From Oenanthe sinensis (Eukaryota; Streptophyta; Magnoliopsida; Apiales; Apiaceae): a stretch of DNA of 64,000 nucleotides. The position numbers and the translations under genes are program-made. Numbering within the stretch: the first letter of the stretch is position 1; the number at the start of each line of letters is the position of its first letter. This document shows, piece after piece, positions 44,114 to 55,793 of this stretch. The stretch is from contig CM053800.1 of NCBI GenBank assembly GCA_028671895.1, positions 14,467,886-14,531,885 on the forward strand, given 5' to 3'. The notes under the pieces are model-generated. The model was not told the origin of the DNA. It searched no databases and saw only the letters and a list, made by a program, of their open reading frames with translations.

Positions 44114-45185
44114 TGTTATTTTCCATTACAATGTCAATATGATTTGTAGAAGGGGGGTTGAATATAAATCACCAAAAACTTTTTGTATTTTTAATGTTTG
44201 TTCTTTTGGTTTGAGTGTTTAAGAGAATATATAAATGAACAAGTGAAACTGAAAATTAAATTGAAGAAAGATATTTAAAATTACTGATGGATTGATTTTT
44301 CCATCTGTGTATATTTTTGTTCAAATGATCTAAGTTAATGAAACCTAGTTGTGATTTACAAGGTTAAAAAATAAATCAATTATTCTTACAAAGTGCTCCA
44401 ATGATGAACAGTTAATTCAAAGATGTTATCTACCTTGTATATTTCTAACAATGCTACCACACTTGTTTATATACTACAAGTGTGTTTACAATACCTAGAA
44501 AGAGTATAAAACAATTAATCTAAACTAGGATTGTTTCTGATCTACCATTCCTCTTACCCTTTTCTATTTTGGGAAAAGTCTTCAAACTTGGAAAACCAGC
44601 TTCAACTTGAGTCTTCACAGTCATCATAGACTGACTTCCATAGGCGTGCTTTTGTCTTTCAACTTGTCAACTTATGTTGTCTCAATCGATTGATAATTTG
44701 CTGTTAAGCATATCAATTGATTCTTCCTTTTATCCATCAACTGATATTCTTCTTCGATTGATCTTTATATCCATCGATTGATAAATGATGACTTATCGAT
44801 TGATAGATGTTATCAATCGATATATCAATCGATGGGTCTTCATATCAGTTGATGATCTTCAATACTTGACTTGGCTTCTTCAATTGATCTTCTATCCATT
44901 GATGCTTCAATATCAACTAATCATCCTTCACTTGTATAATTTTCTGTCTTCAAATAATTACAATTTGACAGTCTAAGTTACACATCAGTTGATGACCTAT
45001 ATCAATCGACTATAACATCAATTGATGAAAATTATATCAATTGACTTACACCTTATCGATTGAAATATACTAAGACACCTATGCTACAATCTAAATTATC
45101 AGTTGATTCACTTCCTGATCAATTGATATTTATAATTTTCATATCAATTGACCAGTTACATCAATTAAAATTTCTATGATTCTAT
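44114..45185 (-). repeat. Family A' LTR, truncated at its right end
   Basis: Homologous to the LTR of element A with many substitutions. It keeps the C-loop hairpin (about 44150-44180, 8-bp stem), the TATA-in-hairpin (about 44458-44483) and about fifteen ATCRATTGAT motifs (44680-45150). The last 30 bp and the PPT are missing. A deletion of about 180 bp joins it directly to the third-ORF C-terminus on the right. Confidence 0.8.
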
Positions 45186-45187
45186 GT

Positions 45188-45582
45188 TGATGAATAATTT
45201 CTGCAAACAGCTCCAATGTCTTCATATCTTCATAATCCAATTACTTCTTCTTCTTTCTCTTCTCAGCATTTTATTTTAGTTGTCTCATGAAGGAACTCCT
45301 CAGTATTGCTTCATCTCTATTAGTCTCTCCAAGTTGCCTCATTAGGTAGTGAATTTCTTCATCTGTGATTTTGTCCAAATATTTGCAGATATCAAAGAAC
45401 TTTGTGTTGCCCTCCACATTTGTAAAAATCATGGCATATTTTGGCTCCAACACCACCTTCTTGACTTGAGACTTCCATAGCTTAAGAGGTGAATCAGGTT
45501 CAGGTTCAGTTTTTGCCCTCCTTACCATTGAAATTTGTTGTTGAATTTCCTGAGTAATTGTTGTATTGAGTTTGTACCTTCT
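45188..45582 (-). pseudogene. Third-ORF C-terminal fragment (family A')
   Basis: Covers the conserved C-terminal domain (L-E-P-K-Y-A-M-I-F, F-F-D-I-C-K-Y-L-D, M-R-Q-L-G-E-T-N-R-D-E-A). It is open from 45606 to 45271, then reaches a premature stop before the relatives' end. It is interrupted on the right by the LTR at 45583. Confidence 0.75.
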
Positions 45583-46712
45583 TGTTATTTCCCAGAACAG
45601 TGTCAATATTTGTAAGGGGGGGGGGTTGAATACAAATATTCAAAACTTTTTGTTGTTTTAATACTTGTTCTTGATGTTTGAGTGTTTTAGAGAATATGTA
45701 TAAACAAAAATGAAACTAAAAATATAATGAACAAAGATATTTAAAATTACTGATGGATTGAGTTTTCCATCAGTGTATATTTTTTCTCAATGTTTCTAGG
45801 TTAATAAAACCTAGCTTCATTTTTTCAAGGATAGAAAATAAACCAACTATTCTTACAGAGTGCTCTAAGACTGAACAATTGATTTTAAGAAAATATTGTC
45901 TAACTTGTTATTTTTCTAACAATGCTACCACACTACCACAAGTGTGTTTACAATACCTAGAAATAGTATAAAATAATTAATCTAAACTAGGATTGTTTCT
46001 GATTTACCCTTCCTCTTACCCTTTTCTATTTTGGGAAAAGTCTTCAAACTTGGAAAGACAGCTTCAACTTGAGTCTTCACAGTCATCATAGACTGACTTC
46101 CATAGGTGTGCTTTTGTCTTTCAACTTGTCAACTTATGTTGTCTCAATCAATTGATAATTTGTTGTAAAACATATCAATTGATCCTTCCTTTTATCCATC
46201 AACTGATATTCTTTTTCGATTGATCTTTGTATCCATCGATTGATAAAAGATGACTCATCGATTGATAGATGTTATCAATCGATACATCAATCGATGGATC
46301 TTCACATCAGTTGACGGTCTTCAATGTTTGACTTGGTTTCTTCAATTGATCCTTTATCCATTGATGCTTCAATATCAACTGATCATCCTTCACATGTATA
46401 GTTTTCTGTCTTCAAATAATTACAATTTGATAGTCTAAGTTATACATCAGTTGATGACCTATATCAATCAACTATAACATCAATTGATGAGAATAATATC
46501 AATTGACTTACACTTTATCGATTGAAATAGACTAAGTACACCTATGCTACAATCCAAATTATCAGTTGATTCACATAAACATTTTAACTGATAACTGGTT
46601 TCCTGATCAATTGATATTTATAATTTTCATATCAATTGATCAGTTACATGAATTAAAATTTCTATGATTCTAAGTTTAAAGTTATCATCAAATTATATGT
46701 AGATTTCTAATA
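45583..46712 (-). repeat. Family A' 3' LTR (second copy)
   Basis: About 1,130 bp, TGTTATTTCC to TCTAATA, with a PPT (minus AAATAGGGGGAGAT) on its right at 46713-46727. It is the 3' LTR of the element whose third ORF lies at 46860-48768. A 10-bp deletion has removed the TATA box between its inverted arms (about 45925-45945). Candidate left flank of the insertion is CTTCT (45578-45582); the other end is outside the window. Confidence 0.78.
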
Positions 46713-46859
46713 ATCTCCCCCTATTTATGTCTGTGACATGAACAAACATAAATCTACTTGATGATAACAAAACCCTTAATCATTTTCATTCAGATAGAAT
46801 CAAGAAATTTAAATAGCACTTTGAATTTTGGACGTACCAGTTTGATGAATAATTTTTGC

Positions 46860-48768
46860 AAACAGCTCCAATGTCTTCATAATCCAATTACCTCTTCTTA
46901 TTTCTCTTCTCAACATTTTCCTTTAGTTGTCTCATGAATGAACTCCACAAAATTGCCTCATCTCTGTCAGTCTCTCCAAGTTGCCTCATTAGGTAGTGAA
47001 TTTCTTCATCTATGATTTTGTCCAAATATTTACAGATATCAAAGAACTTTGTGTTTCCCTCAACATATGTAAAAATTATGACATATTTTGGCTCCAACAC
47101 CACCTTTTTGACTTGAGACTTCCATAGCTTAGGAAGTGAATCAAGTTCAGCTTCTGCATTTGATCTCCTTAGCTTTGAGATTTGGTGTTGAATTTTCTGA
47201 GCAATTGTTGTATTGAGTTTGTACTTTCTGTTGAGTAGAGTTAGAATGGTCTTCAAGACACTGTAGCTTTGCTTCATTATCACCTTCATTGAGTAAGTGA
47301 TTTTTGCTCCATTTTCATATTCCAACCTCATTGATTCTTTTTGGTTAAATGTTGCAGGGTGAGTTCTTACTCCTATCAACCCTTTTTCACTTACCACTGG
47401 TATCCCTTTCATGTCATATCCTTCAATTATCACCTCCTCCTTAATTTCTTCTTGTTGAATTTGGAGATTTTCCTGAACCACTTTTTCCTGAGTAGAATTA
47501 GTCCTTTTCTTGGCCATGGCTATTTTTCTCCTTTTTTTTAGTGGTTGATCTTCCTGTTGCTCTTCCATATTCCATTGAATTTCCATTTGCCTAGTAATTT
47601 CTTCATTATCATTTTCTCTTCTTGCCGCATCAAAAATTCCTGAAGAAATGGCTCATTGAAGAAGCTTCTGGCCAATTGGCTTCTTCTTTTCTTTTTCTTC
47701 TTCAATGATTATTGCTTTTCCCTTTTTCTTCTCTTCAAGGGCTTCAACATCAATTAGAAAGGCTTCTGCATTTGAATTGCTTTCTTTGGCAGCCTACTTT
47801 GCATTTTCATTTACCACTTTTGTCTGAGCAATGAACTCATCCAAGTTTCCTGATTCTGCTGCCTTTGTTACCAATTCAGTGCTCTTCTTTAGATCTTCAA
47901 TTCTTTTCCTTTCCCTCTCAATCATCAATTGAGTTTCCCTTTCCCTAAAAATTCTTCTAGCTTTTAGTTCATCTTCAAACTTCTTCAAATCTTTCTTTTT
48001 CTATTATAGGTCATCTGTGGGTGACTTAGATGACTTTGAAGATTGTCTATCCCTGTTACTTCCATTTTTGGTAACCTTCTTTATTGCAGTACCACCAATA
48101 CCACTTGATGTACCAACACCAGAACAACCAACACCACCATTGCCTTTTCCATCACCATCACCATCCTTCTTAGCATTCTCTTCCTTTTTGTTATCATCAA
48201 TTTGAGGAGGTGGTGGCATTCTGTCAAGAAATTTTTGAAGAATATAAGCATGTAGACTCTGGCCTTTAATGATTTCATCCATCTTCTTTTCTAGAGACCC
48301 ACTATTGTTTCCAAGGCTGCAAATTTCTTGGATTCTTTGAGCAACTTGCCCCATAGTATTCATAAGAAGCTTCTCATCCAACCTTCTTTCCAGTGTATCC
48401 TTGTTAGAAGTGATAAATCCCTTGATAATCTACAATTCTCTCCTCACTCCTGTCACTGTGATCTTTTGAAATTTTAATGACTCCTTCATACAGTTGACAA
48501 TCCTTCTTTGAATGTGATCTTCAATTTCTACTTCCACCATTGCCCTCATATATTGAGAAATAATCTCAGTTTCAGCAACTTCTAAGGAAGCATCAATGGT
48601 ACTCATCCATGGCTCTTCATTAGAATCATCTTCTAACTCTTCAGGTTTAATATAACATGTATCTGTTATATTGTCAATGCTTTCCTTTGGATTCCTGGTC
48701 CTTTGTTCTGTATGCTCAATTCCCAACAATTGCTTTGCATTCCTGTTACTTGAAACAACCGACCCTTG
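46860..48768 (-). pseudogene. Third ORF of family A', C-terminal two-thirds
   Basis: Closely related to element A's third ORF, in pieces 46888-47586, 47794-47988, 48004-48381 and 48430-48768. Frameshifts and stops separate them. It includes the coiled coil, the Gly-rich stretch (about 48090-48170), the K/E-rich helix and the conserved C-terminal domain. At 48768 it is cut by element B and continues at 63475. Confidence 0.8.
48764..48768. repeat. Target-site duplication, element B (left)
   Basis: CCTTG here and at 63470-63474. Confidence 0.9.
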
Positions 48769-50025
48769 TGTTAGGTCCAAAGTGTTGTAAAGGGGGGGGG
48801 GTGAATACAACTTTTTAGAATAATGAGAGAATGTATAAATGTGCAGGTAATAAATTATGACACAGAATTTCAAGAATATATCATTATATTCATTGAAGGA
48901 TTTGCTACAACATTCATAAAGGCATCATGATCAGTTGAACAATAAATACAGCAATTAAAGCTAGATTCAACTGATCCTCTCTCTCACTTTTTGTTTTACA
49001 GTAAATGCTCTCTCTTTAAAAATATCGTTGAATTACAGAGATAAAAGTCTTTCTACTAATAAAAATAAAGTGATGTTTTTATAATGTCATGTAGTCTTGA
49101 TCTTGTCTTTTTTGTGTACGTGGCCCAATCAGGACTTCGACAACAAAAAGTACTTTCCCAACAACTCTGGATCAACCGTTCACAATAAGCCACTTGTCCC
49201 TTGAACATTAAATGTTACATATCTACCCGCATCTCGATCTTCGCCTGGACCCATCTCGATCTCGATTGTGAAAATCTCGATCTCGATCTGGGAGAATCTC
49301 GATCTCGATCTATGAAGATCTCGATCTCGATCTGGGAGAATCTCGATCTCGATCTATGAAGATCTCGATCTCGATCTCGATCTGCCGTGGATCGAGATTT
49401 GCCTTTGCAATGTTTATCTTTAATTTTCAATCTCGATCCGCATCTCGATCTGCTGTGGATCGACATTTGCCTTGGCAAATATGCACTCATCGAATGTTGA
49501 CTTTCTTTAGTGACCAATTGTGGATTAACCTTTATGAGCAAGTTTCCCTAGCTTCTTCAATTTCTTTTCCTCACTCAATTCAAATGAGATCTTCTATTAT
49601 TGACATGAACTTGCCTCCAATGTCCTGACACTTGATGCAAAGGTCTGGTTCATAAGTGACTAGTCTTGTAGGGGTTCTTGCTTCCGAATGTCAGTTCTCA
49701 TTTGTTGATTAACCTTTACATTATCCAGTTGTTGAGATTCATCACATTAAATCACTTTGGTCTTCTTGATACTTCTTTGTCATTAATTTGATTCTCCATT
49801 AGATAAGTTAGGGCATGAGCAATACTGAGATTGAACTTCTTCTCACTTATGCATCCTTGATCAACCAAATTAGTTACTTGTAGTTACCAAGTATCATCAC
49901 CATTTCTTCAGTTGATTGATTCCATGTGCTTCTTCAGTTTCTCTTGTTTTGCTGTTGTTTTATCTTTTACCTAGTTGAGTTACATAGAAATTAAGTGTTA
50001 CAAGTTAGTACACCTATGCCTTTCA
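48769..50025 (-). repeat. Element B 3' LTR
   Basis: 1,257 bp, ends TGTTAGG/CTTTCA on the plus strand. Contains the C-loop hairpin (48784-48811) and a cluster of ATCTCGATCTCGATC repeats (49230-49470). Confidence 0.92.
49230..49470. repeat. ATCTCGATCTCGATC repeat cluster, 3' LTR
   Basis: Runs of the hexamer TCGATC/ATCTCG in blocks of two to four are separated by GGGAGA or TATGAAG. A matching cluster lies in the 5' LTR (62685-62900) and a looser one in the pol/third-ORF spacer (55362-55590). Confidence 0.88.
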
Positions 50026-50040
50026 ATCTCCCCCTATTTG
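50026..50040 (-). other. Polypurine tract, element B
   Basis: Minus strand AAATAGGGGGAGAT, immediately upstream of the LTR start TGAAAGG. Nearly identical to the PPT of element A although the LTRs are unrelated in sequence. Confidence 0.85.
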
Positions 50041-50489
50041 ATTGTCTAACAATGACAACCAAATTCACAATGAGGATAACTCAACTAACCAGGGACTGAA
50101 AAAGATAAACTAACATTCATAAACGATCATGTCAACTTGCATAATGCTTGGCTTGATTAATTAACTTCATGTCTATCACTGATACTTCAAGTGCCAAAAC
50201 TGGACACCTGTTGGCTCGATCAAATGGCTTCATGCTCTTCTAGAGATTTTCTCTAAGTACTTAAGAGCACGGTCCACTCAATCTTCAATTATCCTTCTGA
50301 AGTCCTTTTAGCAGTATTACCACCGCCGAACTTCGCGAAATAATTGACGCCTAATATAAACCAGTTTCAAGACACTTAGCTAACTAACTTCTACCTTACA
50401 CTACACAAGAAAACAGATAATATATTTTTACAATGCAGGAAAACAAGAAAACAAATTACAACGCAAAGAAACATTACAAGCATAATACA
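50041..50489 (-). other. Element B 3' untranslated spacer
   Basis: Non-coding between the third ORF stop and the PPT. No distinct feature seen. Confidence 0.6.
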
Positions 50490-53400
50490 TTAAAACTTTA
50501 ATTTCTTGCGCTCCTCTTCCTCACGAGCTTTCTTCTTGGCTGCTTTTTCTTTCTTCATGAACTCAGGGTTGCAGACTTCATCCATTCTTTTCTTGAGAAG
50601 ATTAAGTCCTTCTGCTTCCACATGATTTCTGATCTTGTAATCTCGAAACAACCTCAACCACCTTTCAACCATGCTGCGAGTGGTAAGCTTCGTGGGAATG
50701 TCTTCAAACCTCAGCTTCGTGACTTTGTCAGGATACCCCTTTTCCCCTTTCTTCCTTATAACCAGCTGCTTAGGGTATCCAATGACAATAGCGGTGGTGC
50801 ATTGCTGTAGCCTCTGAATGTCAAGCTGTTTTCTTCTCTTACAGAAATTATCAAATGTGACCCTTAGATAATCCTGATCAAACTCGTCAACATCATCCAT
50901 CTCATCAATCAATTCCCTTATGATACACAGTGTTTCATGACTGTGTTATGCAAAGATGTCATACTTGATTTCAATGATGGTTTCCACCTGATGCTTGTCT
51001 GTATAGATCAGCAGATCATTCTCATTCTCAGCTTTGCTCTTGACAAACTTGACATTTGCACTAACCACTACACTAGCTTCCTCCCTTATTTCCCCTTCTT
51101 CTGGAATGTCTATTCTTGGATCTCCGTATCTTTGCACATGCTCTCTTATTGCCTCGTCTTACTGCTCGAATGCATAGTCTTCAGGTTCCTTCTTAACCAC
51201 TGGTAGTGTAGCTTCAGGCAACTTGTATCTAGCGTCTTGCCTTCTTATCAGCTTCTCCAAGTCCTTCGCCACCAGCTTCTTTTCTTTTGTTAGAAAACCC
51301 TTAGAGAGGACTAGCTTTGCAACTGCCTTCAGCACATTTCCGCTCGGAGTTAGTTTCGAGTCATGCAGATTTACGATCCTCAAGACCTTGTCATGGACAT
51401 ATCTGATCTGGTAGGGATTTAGAATAATGTCAACCCCTCTGTCTTCAGCCATCTTCAACAATTTCTCCTTAAACAACACTCTAGTCTTGAGAGAGGTGTC
51501 TACCTTGTGAGCGAATTCTACCAGTTCACTTGCACCCCTTGCATGGAAGAAAGCTTCATCGACCATACACGGCCCGATTTTTGTTATGGGTGTCCAAGTG
51601 ATCATCAGATTCCATGCCTTCTCCTTGAATATGACTTGTACGGAGGTGCATCCCTGTCTTATACAATTTAGATAATTCAGCAGCCCAGGGTTTAGATTTT
51701 CTAGCTTATGAAGAAGAAAGCTCAATCTTTCTGAGTCATGAGCATAGGCTCTTGGTCCAGCTAAGGCTTCTCTAGCCTTCTCCCACTCGGGACCTTCCCT
51801 CCTTATGTCAGCCTGGACCTTAGGATCTTTGATCTTTTTCATTTCATACTCATGCTGAGTTTTCTGAGCCGCTCTCTTCTCCTTTGCCATTAGTTCTTTT
51901 TCAACTATCCCTTGTAGCACTTCTTCATTTACTCTTTCTCTGCTTTCCTGAAAATCTCTCCTTGCATCTCCGCTTCATCAACTTCTTCTTCTGGCACATG
52001 CTCGTCAGCAACCGAGTGGTCTCCTGCATCACCTGCAACTCCTGCGCCGGATCCGCCAGGATTTAGACCTCTTTCTTGTTCTCACTCTTTTGCCCGTTGC
52101 TCGAGTCTCGACCTCCTTGCCACTAAGGCTTCTACATCCATCTCGTCATCATCAGAATCTTCAATAAAGTCTCCCATAAATGCATCGACGAGAGGTGTTT
52201 CTTTCTCAACTTCTTCTTCAACTACCATCTTCTGTTTGCCTTTGTCCTTAAGAGCCGGTTGAGCCTCCTCCACCTTTTCACCAGATTTGTTTGAGGACTC
52301 GATAGGACTCGATCACCGGACCCTTACTAGTCAGCTTTTTCAGACCCTGATCCTCCTTCTCCCCCTTAGGTATGTTATCCTCATCAGGAGCATCATCATC
52401 ATTATTATCGTCACCACCACCACCACCGGTTGAAGGACCAGGTCCAGCCTTGTTACGTCCAAAGACAGCATCAAGTAGTTCATTCAGCTTCGTCCAAACC
52501 TGAGACATGCCATGAGTGACATCATCTACTGACCTCCCAACCTCCACCTGTGCCAATCCAAGATTGTTTATCTTGTAAATCATTTGATTTTGGACGGCAA
52601 TCAGGTTCTCCATGAACTGAGCTCCAACCTCCAATCTTCCAGAGTGAGAAGAGACAGCAGCAGTAACACCAGCAACTCCAGCCTCCAAAGCCTCCACTTT
52701 CTTCACTAAATCCTGCAATTTGGGGGACGGTATTTGGCTTGGGTTAAACTGTTTACTCTCGCCGGGTTCTGTTTCACTCAAGATCCCTAAAAAGAAGGGA
52801 TCTATTCTCCCTGTCTCTCCCTCGTGTTTAGAGCCTAACAGTACTAGAGCCTCATCCACTAATCGCTGGGGACTAGCGGTGAGTTGGTCGGCGATATCGG
52901 TCAGTGAGACTGAGCCTTTAAGCGCTGTGTCTACGATAGGAGATGGCGTTATGACCATGTCATCCCCTTGTTCACTTAGAACCTTTTCTGGTTCGCTGGG
53001 CTGTTCTGGAGGCGTAGACCCACCAGTCACCAGATGTCGTTGCTCTGCGAGCAACTTGTTTTCTGATTTAGATGAGGAAGCGTCATCCGTACTGGATTCG
53101 ACAGACTCTTCCGCATTAAAACTTCCTGAGATCCTAGCATCAGAAGTGCTAGTCTCAGTTTGCCATTCCCCTTCCGAGAAATTGCTCAAAGAGCCCTGAG
53201 CGGACAACTCAGGGGAGGTAGGGCCAGCTCCTATTGGCTGTTGAGCTGGACCCCCTCCTTGACTCTCACCAACATGCCTAGGCGAGTGCGAATGTGTTGG
53301 AATGTTTTGGAGAGGAGAGCCACCAGCGTGAGGTGTGGCGACTGTGGGAGGTGAACTAGCCTTAACAGGTTGTGCAGTTGCCACTGGGTTTGAATCCACC

Positions 53401-54707
53401 TTTTGCTTCTTTGGAGGTGGCAGAGCTGCTGAAGTGACTACTCTCTCAACTCCTACACTCCCTCCACTCGAATCACTCGACTCAGATAAGCTTGCCTTCC
53501 TTTTAGCACCAGTTTTAGGGCTGGCTGAACGTTTATGAACAGAAGGGCTTGCAGCCTGGGATAGAGCCTGGGGGTTTTCAGGCCCACGGCTATAGAAAAC
53601 AGGTTGAATTGATGATTGATCAAGATCAGCAAGAATAGGTACCTGACTCAGAAGATCGTCATCCTTGTCAGCTCCAGCTTCTGCAACATTTGCCTCGGCC
53701 ATGTCAACATCCATACCTGTTTCTTCCAAATTTCTAGGCACTTGATCTCCACCTTCAGCTTCGTTACCGCTACTCTCAGCTTCTACTGCAGTAAACTGAG
53801 AAGCATGCCTCCTAGCATACTCATCTTGCAGATCCTGGAAGTACGGAGTCAGGCGCAACTCAAAAAGTCTTGACTTTTGCTGGGTTTCCATGGTGGAGAT
53901 ACTCTTTAGAGTCATATCAAAACATGCCATCCTTTCAGAGCCTTGAAATACTCTTCTGTGTTCCTCTGAAAGGACGTCATCCAGAACCATCTGAAGAAAT
54001 CTTGGCATCCAGCATTTGACTAGACCATCTTCCGGATTCCTAGATGCATTCTTCTCCAATGCCCACCTCTCAAGCAACTGAATCAACAGATGTTTGCCCA
54101 CATTCACCTTCCTGTTGTTTGCCACTCCATATAGTATTACCCGGCAGCTGTTGTTCATTGGCCTATAGTCTTTGTCCTTTGGGAACATGCAGCGTTGAAT
54201 TGCTTGAACTACATAATCCCACTCAGCTGGTAGCATACCGGTGTTAACCTTTGTTACCTTGATAGGACCCGTGGGAGGGCGACAACCTATCTCCGTGAAT
54301 AGTTGCAACATATCCTCCATAGTGGGTTCCGGAGCATAATCTTCTGTAGGAAGCCCGAGTAACTCATTGAACTTCCGCAGACTGACTTCATATTTGGCAC
54401 CACCAATAGTAAAGGATAGGCCTGTTGGATTTGCTTTTCCACCCTGAATCTCTAGTGTTGAGTAAGCAACTTGAAGGGCTTCGACATTCAGGATGGGAGA
54501 GGCGGTTAACGCATGACTTATGATTGAAGTGTTGTTGAGGGATTCAATCCAGAACTGATAGTGAATAAATCTACCAGTTGCTCGATCAGCAGAGAGATTA
54601 ACAAAGTTGGTCTTGGGAATTGTGAAATTTGGGTTTGCCATTTTAAATTTGTGTTTGAGAAAAGAAATGTTCTGAAATGGTTTTGCAATGGAAATTTTAG
54701 AGAACAA
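50490..54707 (-). pseudogene. Third ORF of element B
   Basis: The likely start is the internal Met of M-A-N-P-N-F-T at 54641, not the first Met of the frame (54707). An 809-codon frame runs to 52278, then frameshifts near 52275 and between 51920 and 52082, then one frame to 50490 with stops at 51159 and 50946. The N-terminal domain (about 250 residues: L-R-K-F-N-E-L-L-G-L-P, E-W-D-Y-V-V-Q-A-I, M-P-R-F-L-Q-M-V-L) is the counterpart of that in A and D, at low similarity. A Ser/Pro-rich linker with a K-R-K-A basic patch follows, then a coiled coil, acidic stretches and a C-terminal part unlike that of A. Function is unknown. No signal peptide or membrane segment is apparent. Confidence 0.72.
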
Positions 54708-55793
54708 GTTCTAAATTTAAACAAAAAAAACGTACACGAACCCCACTAATTACCCCACGTAATTAGTGACACAAATTAAAACAAATTAACTTCCCCACTA
54801 ATGACCACTTAATTCCCCACTAATGATTGACGGTTGAGTTTTTGAAAGTTAAAGTGAACAGCCGTTTATGAAAAAAAACTTATTTTTCGGAAAAACACCA
54901 AAACGTGGCGGTTAAGTTGCACTTTAAGGATTAAACAATAGTACCCACAACTATTTCGCTCAATAACACAAAAGAACTGAAGAACAAGAAAGCACGAGAC
55001 TAAAAAGATAAACTCACTCGAATGAAAAGAAACTAAAGAACTAGTTTGCAAGAACACAAATGACATTAAAAGCAACACAAGAAGTTCAACAGTTTTAGAC
55101 AAAATTTTAGCAGAGTTTCGTTTTAGTGATTAATGCTTTCACGTAACAGTTAGTGATTTTTGTTTAAGAAAATCACAAGAAAACTTGATGTAATGGCAGG
55201 GAAGGGAACTCTGTGAATGTATGTATACGCGTGTGTATATGAAGATCTTAAGCTTTTTTTGAAAGAGAGAGAAAGGTAATGGAAATAATGAACAGTCTTT
55301 TTAATGCTATAATATATATATATATAGGCACGCTTGAAAAGAAACTGAAAAGACAAGTCACATCTCGATCTCGAGATCCGCATCTCGATCCTCATCTAGA
55401 TGTCGATCTTGATGTCGATCTCGATCCGTATCTCGATTTACATCTCGATGTCGATCTCGATCCGCATCACGATCTACATCTCGATGTCGATCTCGATGTG
55501 GATAGATCGAGATGTACCTTGACAGTTTTAAGCAATTTTCGCAAGTCGATGTCGATCTCGATCTCGATCCAGAACTAGATCGAGATTTGCCTTAGAAAAT
55601 TTTTCATTACTCCATTTAGACACTAATCATAAAGATATATAGATCAGCACAAGATTAACATCATGAAACTTTCTAATCCCTTTTGACATGCAACACATAC
55701 ATTTTTGAAATTAAGTACACATTATTAAATAAGAATATTCATGAACAACAATAATATGTGCACAAACTGAATTCTAACAGATAGGTAGCAAAA
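54708..55793 (-). repeat. Spacer between pol and third ORF of element B
   Basis: Non-coding in the element's sense. At 55362-55590 it holds about fifteen GATCTCGAT/GATGTCGAT repeats, the family-B LTR motif in a more varied form. A short (TA)n at about 55310-55325 could include a TATA box. The position matches the motif-rich spacer of element A. Confidence 0.75.

Noticed and set aside
49215..49541. Arg/Asp/Ser repeat 'protein' on the minus strand (also 62623-62985)
   Set aside because: It is translated from the hexamer repeat of the LTR. The same reading recurs in both LTRs, and nothing supports a real gene.
52720..53199. Plus-strand open frame of 159 codons
   Set aside because: Antisense shadow of the Ser/Pro-rich linker of element B's third ORF. 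No family resemblance.
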